A stretch of 42,729 nucleotides of DNA from assembly GCA_964482955.1 (NCBI GenBank), contig CAYZZW010000028.1, positions 1 to 42,729 on the forward strand, given 5' to 3'. The stretch is from JAPLSN01 sp964482955 (lineage in GTDB: Bacteria; Spirochaetota; Spirochaetia; Treponematales; UBA12059). The notes under the pieces were generated by a model. It was not told the DNA's origin and ran no database searches. It saw only the letters and a list, made by a program, of their open reading frames with translations. Shown one piece after another: positions 24,301-32,424 of the stretch. Numbering within the stretch: the first letter of the stretch is position 1; each line of letters starts with the position of its first letter. Made by a program: the position numbers and the translations under genes.

Positions 24301-25569
24301 ATGCCATTCATCGCAAAACCCCTCGCGAATGCCCTCACGAAAACCCTCGGGAAATCCGTCGCGTACGCGAAAAGTTTCCCGGCCCCGATCTGGTTTCTCG
24401 TCGCCGCGACGACGCTCGAGTCGACCGGCCGCTTCATGGTCGTGCCGTACTTGAGCCTGTACCTGAGCGGGCAGGGCGTCTCGCTCGGGACGCTCGGCCT
24501 CATCATCGGCGCGGCCCCGGTGGCCAGCGTCATCTTCGGAGCGGTGGGCGGGCACCTGTCCGACAGCTGGGGCCGCAAACCCGTGCAGATCCTCGGCGTC
24601 GCCTCGAGCGGCCTGGCGCTCATCGGCTTCGCGCTCGCGGGCACGAATCCCTTCGTGCTCGGGCTGCTCAACTTCCTGAACGGGATGACGCGCACCTTCT
24701 ACCGTCCAGCCACCAGCGCGGCCATCGCCGACTTCAGCCCGCCCGAGCGGCTTTCGGAGGCGAACGCCCTCAACCGCATCGCGCTCAACGCGGCCTTCGG
24801 CTGGGGACCCATCATCGGGCTGGCCCTGTTCAACGCGGCGCCCAAGACCGGCTTCATCATCGCCGGCTGCGTCAACCTGGCCGTCGGCCTGTTCCTCGCC
24901 TTCGTCGTGCCGGAGAGCGCGCCACGACGGCGCGGAATCTCCGCCGAGGAAAAACCGAAGGCAGGAGGGGGCCTGGCGGACTGGGCGCGCGTCCTGTCCG
25001 ACGGCGTCTTTTGGCTCTGGATCCTCGGCAACGCCGTCGTCTGGGGCGCGTACGACCTCATCCAGTCCTTCCTGCCCATCCATCTCAAGGCCAGCGACGT
25101 CCCCATCTGGGTGTACGGCGGTCTCCTCGTCACGAACGCCCTCGTGTGCGTGTTCGCCCAGCTGCCGGCCAGCCGCCTCGTACGCGCCGCCCCGATCGGG
25201 CCGGTGGCGGGCTTGTCGAAACTCGCCTACGTCGTCGGTTTTGTCGGCTTCGCGTGGAGCCGCAATCCGGTCGTCCTGATCGCGGCCATGCTCGTCCTCT
25301 CCTTCGGCGAAGTGATCGGCTCGGGCGGCCAGGTTCGCTTCATCCCGAGCCGCGCCCCCGCCGACTTGATCGGCCGTTACATGGGTTTGTCCGTCATGAA
25401 CGAGCTCGGGCGCGCCTTCGTGGCTCCGGCGGCCGGCCGCGCCATGGAAACCTGGGGCGGCGAGGTGGTCTTCATGGGCGCGGCGATCCTCTCTGTCGTT
25501 GGCGGCTCCATCCTCTGGCTCGCCGACGCCCTCCGGACCGCCAAACCCGCCGCCCCCCGATCGGCTTGA
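24301..25569 (+). CDS. MFS transporter
   Basis: A 422-residue major facilitator with about twelve hydrophobic spans. The loop after TM2 reads GGHLSDSWGRKPV, the MFS signature; the central cytoplasmic loop (about 215-235) is Arg/Lys-rich, and a matching second half follows. Segments FLNGMTRTFYRPATSAAIAD and the LSEANALNRI region resemble multidrug efflux members, so efflux is more likely than uptake, but no substrate can be named. It has its own promoter, probably leaderless. The stop codon lies inside the -35 box of the next promoter. Confidence 0.88.
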   Translation: MPFIAKPLANALTKTLGKSVAYAKSFPAPIWFLVAATTLESTGRFMVVPYLSLYLSGQGVSLGTLGLIIGAAPVASVIFGAVGGHLSDSWGRKPVQILGVASSGLALIGFALAGTNPFVLGLLNFLNGMTRTFYRPATSAAIADFSPPERLSEANALNRIALNAAFGWGPIIGLALFNAAPKTGFIIAGCVNLAVGLFLAFVVPESAPRRRGISAEEKPKAGGGLADWARVLSDGVFWLWILGNAVVWGAYDLIQSFLPIHLKASDVPIWVYGGLLVTNALVCVFAQLPASRLVRAAPIGPVAGLSKLAYVVGFVGFAWSRNPVVLIAAMLVLSFGEVIGSGGQVRFIPSRAPADLIGRYMGLSVMNELGRAFVAPAAGRAMETWGGEVVFMGAAILSVVGGSILWLADALRTAKPAAPRSA

Positions 25570-25594
25570 CCCTCCTCCGCGCCCCGTGTTACAT
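25566..25594 (+). promoter_or_regulatory. Promoter reading into the tRNA-Pro region
   Basis: TTGACC at 25566-25571, a 17-nt spacer and TTACAT at 25589-25594. It overlaps the end of the MFS gene. The transcript would start near 25601 and run through two hairpins for about 195 nt before reaching the tRNA-Pro gene; no better promoter is seen closer to the tRNA. Confidence 0.5.
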
Positions 25595-25648
25595 TGCCGC
25601 CGCTTCGTAAAAGAAGTATCGGGCATAACGGAAACTGCCGATTAATGT

Positions 25649-25667
25649 GTTCATGCTCCGCATGAAC
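25649..25667 (+). ncRNA. Hairpin in the non-coding leader
   Basis: A perfect 8-bp stem, GTTCATGC paired with GCATGAAC, around a TCC loop. It lies in the unassigned region upstream of the tRNA-Pro gene. No T tract follows, so it is not a typical terminator. Function unknown. Confidence 0.4.
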
Positions 25668-25691
25668 GAGAATTTGGAAAGGTTTCGTATT

Positions 25692-25745
25692 GAGGTTCGC
25701 ATGAGATCCCTCCCTGCGGTCGGGACTCTTTATTATGCGAACCTC
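25692..25745 (+). ncRNA. Large two-part hairpin in the non-coding leader
   Basis: An 11-bp outer stem (GAGGTTCGCAT at 25692-25702 with ATGCGAACCTC at 25735-25745) encloses an inner stem in which GAG-A-TCCC pairs with GGGACTC around one bulged A. The structure ends 4 nt before a tRNA D-arm-like fragment. No known RNA family is recognised. Confidence 0.45.
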
Positions 25746-25748
25746 AAA

Positions 25749-25764
25749 AGCGCAGGTGGTTAGC
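25749..25764 (+). pseudogene. tRNA-Pro D-arm fragment
   Basis: AGCGCAGGTGGTTAGC is identical over 16 nt to the D-arm region of the intact tRNA-Pro (25804-25819). The anticodon and T arms do not follow, so this is a 5' fragment or a mobile piece of a duplicated tRNA gene. Confidence 0.55.
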
Positions 25765-25795
25765 ATCGTCACGACGATGATAGAGATTTCTTGGT

Positions 25796-25872
25796 CGGGC
25801 ATTAGCGCAGGTGGTTAGCGTACGAGTCTGGGGGACTCGGGGTCCGCGGTTCGAGTCCGCGATGCCCGACCA
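25796..25872 (+). tRNA. tRNA-Pro (anticodon GGG)
   Basis: A 77-nt tRNA with a complete cloverleaf: 7-bp acceptor CGGGCAT/ATGCCCG, D stem GCGC/GCGT, anticodon stem CGAGT/ACTCG with loop CTGGGGG (anticodon GGG), T stem CGCGG/CCGCG with loop TTCGAGT, discriminator A and an encoded CCA. The C1:G72 pair and A73 are the usual proline identity features. The acceptor stem is extended by 13 further base pairs between leader (25783-25795) and trailer (25869-25881), including the CCA itself. Confidence 0.95.
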
Positions 25873-25899
25873 AGAAATTTCCCCACTGTACCGTGACGC

Positions 25900-25938
25900 C
25901 GGGTCTGGGGGACTCGGGGTCCCCGGTTCGAGTCCGGG
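25900..25938 (+). pseudogene. tRNA-Pro 3' fragment (anticodon and T arms)
   Basis: A 39-nt stretch repeats the anticodon arm (CGGGT-CTGGGGG-ACTCG, same GGG anticodon), the variable loop and the T arm of the intact gene. The T stem has changed from CGCGG/CCGCG to CCCGG/CCGGG, a compensatory change that keeps pairing. There is no matching D arm or acceptor stem next to it, so it cannot be a normal tRNA. The Ts after it (GTTTTTG) do not form an obvious terminator. Confidence 0.75.
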
Positions 25939-25946
25939 TTTTTGCC

Positions 25947-26002
25947 GTGCGCGTGAGCGCACACTACAATCCTTCCATACAAAACGCGGCGCGGAGCGCC
26001 GC
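25947..26002 (+). other. Two GC-rich hairpins after the tRNA region
   Basis: GTGCGC-GTGA-GCGCAC (25947-25962, with a GNRA-type loop) and GCGGCGC-GGA-GCGCCGC (25986-26002). Neither is followed by a T run. They may mark the 3' end or processing sites of the tRNA transcript. Apart from the tRNA, the fragments and these hairpins, nothing else is recognised between 25570 and 26018. Confidence 0.45.
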
Positions 26003-26018
26003 ATGCCCGAACACACGG

Positions 26019-26048
26019 TTGAAAATAACGACGGCCTCAAGCTACAAT
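26019..26048 (+). promoter_or_regulatory. Promoter of the small lipoprotein gene
   Basis: TTGAAA at 26019-26024, an 18-nt spacer and TACAAT at 26043-26048. The leader of about 45 nt contains the strong ribosome site GAGGAGG shortly before ATG 26100. Confidence 0.7.
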
Positions 26049-26099
26049 ACTTTTGGTGTGTATTTCGGATCCATTCTACTGGATACGAGGAGGGAATAG

Positions 26100-26534
26100 A
26101 TGAAGAACTTATTGATGTTGCTTTGTGTAGTGTGCGCGATCGCGGGTTTGGTCGGGTGTGATCAAACCGGAAGCGTCAATGGGAAATACTCGCTGAGAGA
26201 TATGAGCAAAGGGGAAATGGAATATTCGGTAAGATCCGGCGTCTCCGTCTCTTTGTTGCAGGAGAGCACTGTCATCGATATTGCCGCAACTGATCCACTT
26301 GGAACGTACGCCATCGAGAGTGTAACTCCGGGAACATACGATGTGGAAACCCGATACCTTTATGATTTTCCTACAAGCTATTATTGGTGGGAATACAAGA
26401 TCGGGGATGCGACGACATGGACTGAAGGTGCGACTGGTTCGCTACCGGACAATCCGTTGGTATTCAAGAAAACGGGCGTATCCGTCGGCCCAGGAGAAAC
26501 CGTCACCGTCGATTTCCGCGTTGAAGGATACTGA
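26100..26534 (+). CDS. Small lipoprotein, unknown function
   Basis: A 144-residue predicted lipoprotein. The signal peptide ends in a lipobox LVGC with the cysteine at residue 20. The mature part is beta-rich and resembles a carboxypeptidase-regulatory or prealbumin-like fold (VSVSLLQEST..., DPLGTYAIESVTPGTYDVETRY, ending VTVDFRVEGY), a pattern seen in surface proteins with Ig-like modules. Codon use is AT-rich compared with all neighbours, so it may be acquired or species-specific. The stop overlaps the next start (TGATG). A strong GAGGAGG site and promoter precede it. The family assignment is tentative. Confidence 0.75.
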   Translation: MKNLLMLLCVVCAIAGLVGCDQTGSVNGKYSLRDMSKGEMEYSVRSGVSVSLLQESTVIDIAATDPLGTYAIESVTPGTYDVETRYLYDFPTSYYWWEYKIGDATTWTEGATGSLPDNPLVFKKTGVSVGPGETVTVDFRVEGY

Positions 26535-27931
26535 TGCCGGTTCGTTCTCCCGCCCGCGCGCTCGCGATGGCGTGCGCGGGCGGGGCGCTGCTCTTCGCGG
26601 GCATCCTCGCCTTTCTTCTATTCTATAGACCTTCACAGGGTTTCTTCTTCCAGCGCGCCCTCGGCTTCCAGGTTTTGGCCGACGGGCGCGTGCTCGTCAC
26701 GGACGGCGGCGGCGCCGACTGGAGCGATACGGGCTCCAAGGTGTTCATGGTCGATCGCCAAGGCGGCGTATCGCGCCTGATCGACGACGGGCTGGCGTTC
26801 GCGCACGGAGCCATCCTGCTCGGCGACGGCGACATCCTGGTGCCGGACACGAACCACGACCGGCTCGTCGCGTTCGCGCCCGACGGTTCGACGCGGTGGT
26901 CGAGCGAGGACTGGCCGAACGGACGGAACACGCTGTCCGACGGAACGAAACTCGACTACCCCAATTCGGCGCAGGAACTCCCGAACGGCCGCCTCCTCGT
27001 GAGCGTCCGTTACGCGAACCTCGTGGCGGAGATCGACCGCGCGGGCATGGTCTTCCGGACGTACCGCGACGCGCTGCGCCAGCACGCGCCCCGCCGCCTG
27101 CCGAACGGCAACACCCTTATCGCCGACTCCGACCGGAACCGCGTCATCGAGATCGATCAGGACGGAACCATCGTCTGGGAATGTTCGAAGGGTCTCGCCT
27201 GGCCGCGCTACGCCACGCGGCTGGCGAACGGAAATACCCTGATCGCCGACTCCAATCACGATCGCATCGTCGAAGTGACCCGGGCGGGCGATATCGTCTT
27301 CGAGTACGGAGACGGGCAGCTCGCCAAACCCTTCCAGGTCGAAGAGCTCCCCGGCGGCACCCTTCTCATCGCCGACGCCCAGCACGGGCGGCTCGTGGAA
27401 ATCGACCGGAACAAGCGTATCGTCTGGCAGTACAAGAGCGCGAATCCTGTCGCGCGATGGCTGGCGCTGCCGACCTTCATCGAAAACGGCGGCGCCGAAC
27501 GGGTAAGCTCGGACGGCATGCCTGCGTCGTGGATACGCTGCGACCTGCTGGCGCCGGATACCGGCGACTGGTTCCTCGACACGGAGCGCCCCCGCTCGGG
27601 CAGGGCGGCCCTGGGGCTCCGCGGGACGGCGGATCCCGGGATGAACAAGTTCTGGGGCCAGTACGTCAAATGGTTCGGCTCGAAGCGGGCGCTCCTCACG
27701 TGCCGCATCCGGACCGAAGGCGTCGCGGAAGGCGCGGGCGTGTCCCTCAACTTCATCGACGCGCGCGGCGGCGTGCTGGGCGGCGTCAACTCGAAAACGT
27801 ACCGGGGCGATACGGACTGGACCGATCTCCGCCTGCTCGTGCGCGTGCCGCGCGGAACGGTCGCCCTCGGCGTGACGCTCAACCTGGTCGGCCCCGGCGC
27901 CGCATGGTGGGACGACGTCTGGCTGTGGTGA
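26534..27931 (+). CDS. Membrane-anchored beta-propeller protein (arylsulfotransferase/NHL-like)
   Basis: A 465-residue protein with an N-terminal membrane anchor or uncleaved signal (about 8-31). Residues about 40-325 hold a propeller built of repeats of the form LPNGNTLIADSDRNRVIEID-x-GxIVWE, seen at least four times, as in arylsulfotransferase-type and NHL propellers. The C-terminal part (about 335-465) looks like a beta-sandwich or carbohydrate-binding module ending in WWDDVWLW. The catalytic histidines of true arylsulfotransferases were not identified, so a binding or scaffold role is equally possible. Translation is coupled to the upstream lipoprotein through TGATG. Confidence 0.8.
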   Translation: MPVRSPARALAMACAGGALLFAGILAFLLFYRPSQGFFFQRALGFQVLADGRVLVTDGGGADWSDTGSKVFMVDRQGGVSRLIDDGLAFAHGAILLGDGDILVPDTNHDRLVAFAPDGSTRWSSEDWPNGRNTLSDGTKLDYPNSAQELPNGRLLVSVRYANLVAEIDRAGMVFRTYRDALRQHAPRRLPNGNTLIADSDRNRVIEIDQDGTIVWECSKGLAWPRYATRLANGNTLIADSNHDRIVEVTRAGDIVFEYGDGQLAKPFQVEELPGGTLLIADAQHGRLVEIDRNKRIVWQYKSANPVARWLALPTFIENGGAERVSSDGMPASWIRCDLLAPDTGDWFLDTERPRSGRAALGLRGTADPGMNKFWGQYVKWFGSKRALLTCRIRTEGVAEGAGVSLNFIDARGGVLGGVNSKTYRGDTDWTDLRLLVRVPRGTVALGVTLNLVGPGAAWWDDVWLW

Positions 27932-27992
27932 CCGGCATCGCCCGATATCCGAGCCGCGATCCGCGTTTCGGTCGGACAGCCCTTCTTCGTTT

Positions 27993-28021
27993 TTGACTTT
28001 ACATTCGGAAAAAACTATATT
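27993..28021 (+). promoter_or_regulatory. Strong promoter of the export operon
   Basis: TTGACT at 27993-27998, a 17-nt spacer and TATATT at 28016-28021, among the best matches to the consensus in this window. The leader of about 100 nt (28028-28127) holds no recognised riboswitch and ends with AAAAAGGAG before ATG 28128. Confidence 0.75.
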
Positions 28022-28127
28022 CACACCAGTTTCCCGACGGAACAACGGCGGACGGGATCTTCTTTTCGTTTTCGTCGTTCTGTGCCCCGGCGCTTCCGTC
28101 ATTCTCCATCACCAAAAAGGAGCGCCC

Positions 28128-28820
<693 letters not shown>

Positions 28821-28823
28821 GCC

Positions 28824-30236
28824 ATGCTCATCCTCAAACTGGCGCTCAGGACGATCATGAGGCGGAAGAGCCGCATGATCCTCATCGGCTCGCTCGTCGC
28901 GTTCGGCACCTTCATCTCGGTGTTCGGCGGCGCGTTCAGCGCGTCGGCGGCGCGCGTGGCGCGATCGTCGATCGTCGACAACTTCACGGGCGACGTCGTG
29001 CTCTACTCGGCGCGCTCGCGCGACCTGCCGTCTCCCTTCGCGTTCAATACCCCGCTTCCGACCGTCAAGGACGCGGAGAAGCTCGGCGCCTGGCTGGACG
29101 CGCGGCCCGACGTGGCGGCCTGGACGGCGTTCGCGCAGAACTACGGCCTCGTGCAGGCCGAGCGGAACGGGAAGAAGTTCGACCTGCCGTTCATCTTTTA
29201 CGCGGTGGAGCCGGCTTCGTACCGGAAGGTCTTCGACAACTTCGAGGTCTCGTCGGGATCCTATTTCGGCGCGGATTCCTCCGGGGCATTCCCCGCCCCC
29301 GGTTCGGATTCAGGCGTCATGATCAGCCTGTACCAGAACGAGCAGTACAAGAAGAATTTCGGAATAACGCTCGAGGCGGGGGAGCGGGTAACCCTGCTCG
29401 GCATCACCGAAGGCGGCGCGAACTCGCTCCCTTCGCTCGTGGTCGGCCTCTTCGAACCGCGCCGCTACAAGAGCGTCTTCGATTATATCAACTTCATGGA
29501 CGCGAAGAGCTTCGCCGAACTGTACAATTACACGGGCGTCGCCGCGTTGCCCGACGATTTCGAGGCGGGGCTCGCGACCGCGGATCAGGGCGAAGACGCG
29601 ATCTTCGGACTCGCGGGCACGGACTTCGGCACGCTGGACGTGGGCGCGCTCGAGACCGAACGACTTTCCGGCTACACGATGGTGGCGGTGCGCCTCTCGG
29701 ACCGCGGCGCGCTGGACGCCTTCGTCCAAGCCGTGAAGGATTCCGGTTTCGAGGTAAAGGCCGCGCGCTGGGACGAGGCGTCGGGCTTCTACGCCACGAT
29801 TTCGAAGGGCTTGCAGGCGTTCATCTGGATCGCCACCTTCCTCGTCTTCCTCGTCGTCGGGCTCATCTTCGCGAACACGCTCATCATCAACGTGGTGGAA
29901 CGCACGGCGGAGATCGGGACGATGCGCGCGCTCGGGACGGACAAGTCCTTCGTGCGCTCGCTCTTCCTCGCGGAGACCCTCATGGTGAACCTCGCCGCGT
30001 CGCTCGCGGGGATGGTCGTCGCCACCGTCGTCGTGCTGGCGTTCCGCTCGGGAGTGCCCTTGCCGGAGACGGTCTCGCAATTCCTCATCGGCGGCGGCAA
30101 CCTGATCGTCGGCCTGTCGCCCGCGCAGTACCTCGAGACGCTGGCAGCCGTCGTCGTCGTGTCGGTTCTCGCCGTCGCGTACCCCGTGCGCGTCGCCACC
30201 TCCATCACTCCGCTCAAGGCCATGAGCGATCGGTAG
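28824..30236 (+). CDS. FtsX-type ABC permease 1 (LolC/E-like)
   Basis: A 470-residue permease with the four-TM plan of the FtsX/MacB family: TM1 near 20-40, a large periplasmic domain (about 45-325), then three C-terminal spans. The segment RTAEIGTMRALGTDKSFVRSLFLAE after TM2 is the family coupling helix motif (EIGxxRAxG). LolC/LolE extract lipoproteins from the inner membrane; MacB exports peptides and lipids. Here it pairs with a second, different FtsX permease, so the transporter is probably a heterodimer. It starts 3 nt after the ATPase stop. Confidence 0.9.
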   Translation: MLILKLALRTIMRRKSRMILIGSLVAFGTFISVFGGAFSASAARVARSSIVDNFTGDVVLYSARSRDLPSPFAFNTPLPTVKDAEKLGAWLDARPDVAAWTAFAQNYGLVQAERNGKKFDLPFIFYAVEPASYRKVFDNFEVSSGSYFGADSSGAFPAPGSDSGVMISLYQNEQYKKNFGITLEAGERVTLLGITEGGANSLPSLVVGLFEPRRYKSVFDYINFMDAKSFAELYNYTGVAALPDDFEAGLATADQGEDAIFGLAGTDFGTLDVGALETERLSGYTMVAVRLSDRGALDAFVQAVKDSGFEVKAARWDEASGFYATISKGLQAFIWIATFLVFLVVGLIFANTLIINVVERTAEIGTMRALGTDKSFVRSLFLAETLMVNLAASLAGMVVATVVVLAFRSGVPLPETVSQFLIGGGNLIVGLSPAQYLETLAAVVVVSVLAVAYPVRVATSITPLKAMSDR

Positions 30237-30245
30237 GACGATAAC

Positions 30246-31571
30246 ATGCTGAATTATCCCGCGCTCGCGCTCAAGAACGTTTCGCGCCAGAAAAAGCGCA
30301 GTTTCACGCTCGGCGTCAACTACGCCATCGTCGCGTTTCTCCTCTGTCTATTGTTTTCATTTTCCCGGGGCGCCGCCGAAAACGTCACGTCCAGCCTGGC
30401 GCGATCGAGCGCCGGCCACATCACCGTCTCCGGGCAGTTCGCCCGCGACGGCCGGATCTTCAACGGCATCGAGCGCGCTTCCGACGTCGCGGCCATCGCC
30501 AAGGCCCGCTTCGGCTCAGGCTCGACCGTGATCGCGCGCTACCTCGTGCAGTCCGCGCTCTACTACAAGGGGCTGTCGAAGCGGCTCGGTTTCACGGGCA
30601 TCGACATGGCGGCCGACTCGGGCTTCGCCGAGCAGATGACCTTCGTCTCCGGCTCTTGGGCCGACGTGGCCGCCGACCAGAACGGCGTGGCCGTGCCGAA
30701 GGACGTCGCCGACTACTTCGGGCTCGCGCAGGGCGAGGAGATCGTGCTGTCGGCCCGGACGCGCTTCGGCGCCTTCAACACGGGGCTCCTCAAGGTCCGC
30801 GCCGTGTATACCACCGACAACTACTTCATGCGCGGCTTCGTCCTCACGCACTTCGACTTCCTCCGCTCGCTCGACCTGGGCGCGGACGACACCGCGACCA
30901 CCATGTACGTGTACCTGCCGAAGGCCGAGGGGCTCGGCCCCCTCCGCGACGCGTTCGCCGCGGACCTCCGCAAGGCCGGGTTCGAGGCGACGAAGCCGCA
31001 GACGGACGCCGAGGCTATCTCGGCCATCTCGGCCGCGAGCGTGAAGTACGAAGTCGACAAGGAGGGCCGCGACCGCGTCATGCTCAAGCTGTCGACGCTC
31101 GACGAAGTGCTCGGCCTCGTGCGGACGATCATCGCCGCGGTGAACGGCATCGGCGCATTCGTCGCGGCGATCCTGCTCGCGGTCATCGTCGCGTCGATCT
31201 TCATCAACCTGCGCATGACCATCAACGAGCGCCTCCGGGAAATCGGCACGATGCGCGCCATCGGTCTCGACCGCTCGGACGTGACCGCCCTGTTCGTGAC
31301 CGAAGGCGCCATCCTCGCGTTCGTCTTCTCCGCCGCCGGAGCGATCCTCGCGGCGCTGGTTGCCGCAATCTTCCGCCTCTTCGTGAGCCTGCCGCCCGGA
31401 GGGGAGCTTGGCATCTTCCTGCGCTCCGGCCGCCTCGCGCTCGCGATCAGCCCGATCGACCTGTCCCTCGTCGTCGCGACGATCACGTGTTTCGCCGCGT
31501 TCTTCTCGTTCTTCCCGGCGCGGAAGGGCGGCTCCGTGAGCCCCGTCCGCGCCCTCGCGTCGAATTTCTGA
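30246..31571 (+). CDS. FtsX-type ABC permease 2 (LolC/E-like)
   Basis: A 441-residue permease of the same family: TM1 about 18-38, a periplasmic domain to about residue 290, then three spans. The coupling motif LREIGTMRAIGLDRSDVTALF is present. Sequence clearly differs from permease 1 in the periplasmic domain, as LolC does from LolE. It starts 9 nt after permease 1. The likely role is the second half of a Lol-like lipoprotein or lipid export pump. Confidence 0.9.
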   Translation: MLNYPALALKNVSRQKKRSFTLGVNYAIVAFLLCLLFSFSRGAAENVTSSLARSSAGHITVSGQFARDGRIFNGIERASDVAAIAKARFGSGSTVIARYLVQSALYYKGLSKRLGFTGIDMAADSGFAEQMTFVSGSWADVAADQNGVAVPKDVADYFGLAQGEEIVLSARTRFGAFNTGLLKVRAVYTTDNYFMRGFVLTHFDFLRSLDLGADDTATTMYVYLPKAEGLGPLRDAFAADLRKAGFEATKPQTDAEAISAISAASVKYEVDKEGRDRVMLKLSTLDEVLGLVRTIIAAVNGIGAFVAAILLAVIVASIFINLRMTINERLREIGTMRAIGLDRSDVTALFVTEGAILAFVFSAAGAILAALVAAIFRLFVSLPPGGELGIFLRSGRLALAISPIDLSLVVATITCFAAFFSFFPARKGGSVSPVRALASNF

Positions 31572-31596
31572 ACCGCATCGTCGTATGGAGGCATGC

Positions 31597-32424
31597 ATGA
31601 AACCGTCAGTCAGGATGAACCCCGCGCGCGTCGATCGTCGCGGAAGCGCGCTCCGTCGTTGCGTCCTTCGCGGTCTCGCGGTCGCCCTCGTCGCGTCCGC
31701 CGCCCCGGCCTTCTCGCAGGCCAAGCCCGCGGGCGATCCCGCCGCGGAGGCTCTCGTCCGCGGCTTCGAGGCCAAGCAGAACCTCGACGGCCTCGACATT
31801 ACGAACACCTTCACGCTCGTCCAGAAAAAGCCGAACGAGACCGACCGCGTCCTCCGCGTGCGCATCTTCCGCCGTGACGCCGCCGACGCCTTCACGCTCC
31901 TCTTCCAGTACCCGGACAGCGAAAAGGGCAAGGGCTACTACCGCAGCAAGGACGACCTCTTCCTCTATCTGCCCTCCACGCGCGAGTTCGTGTACCGCAA
32001 CCGGAAGGACGACGTGGGCGCCACGGACGTGCGCACCGACCTTTTCGGGAAATCGCGGCTTCTCGACCAGTACCGCGCGTCGACGGCCGGTACCGCCACG
32101 GTCTCCAAGTGGGAGTGCGACGTGATCCGCCTCGACGCGCTCAAGCTCGACGTGTCGTACCCGGTGCAGAAGTGGTACGTGAGGAAGTCGGACGGCCTGC
32201 CCGTGAAGGTGGAGAATTTCTCGGCGTCCGAGACGCTGCTCCGTACGGTCTACTACGTCGAATGGAAGGAGCTGGCGAAGGGGAAGTTCATCTTCGCGAA
32301 GCTCCTCTCCGTGGACGCGCTCGAAAAAGGGCAGCAGACCTTCCTCACGAACGACGCGATCACCACCGAAAAGATCAAGGACTACGTCTTCTCGAAGGCC
32401 TTCCTCGAGGAGCAGGCGCGATGA
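31597..32424 (+). CDS. LolA-like outer-membrane lipoprotein-sorting protein
   Basis: A 275-residue exported protein with a signal peptide ending near APAFSQ (about residue 41) and a body of the LolA-like superfamily: DITNTFTLVQKKPN, RVRIFRRDAADAFTLLFQYPDSEKGKGYY, then FLYLPSTREFVYRN and KWYVRKSDGLPVKV. These are repeated beta-strand segments of the half-barrel that holds acyl chains in LolA. The protein should carry a lipid or lipoprotein across the periplasm from the upstream pump. GGAGG precedes the ATG at 31597 (an ATG 12 nt upstream is less likely). Its ATGA junction couples it to the next gene. Confidence 0.85.
   Translation: MKPSVRMNPARVDRRGSALRRCVLRGLAVALVASAAPAFSQAKPAGDPAAEALVRGFEAKQNLDGLDITNTFTLVQKKPNETDRVLRVRIFRRDAADAFTLLFQYPDSEKGKGYYRSKDDLFLYLPSTREFVYRNRKDDVGATDVRTDLFGKSRLLDQYRASTAGTATVSKWECDVIRLDALKLDVSYPVQKWYVRKSDGLPVKVENFSASETLLRTVYYVEWKELAKGKFIFAKLLSVDALEKGQQTFLTNDAITTEKIKDYVFSKAFLEEQAR

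Noticed and set aside
25811..26161. Open frame across the tRNA-Pro and its 3' fragment
   Set aside because: It reads through the tRNA, has no ribosome site and overlaps the lipoprotein gene in a different frame.
28028..28127. Riboswitch in the leader of the export operon
   Set aside because: No recognisable conserved aptamer or terminator/antiterminator pair is visible.
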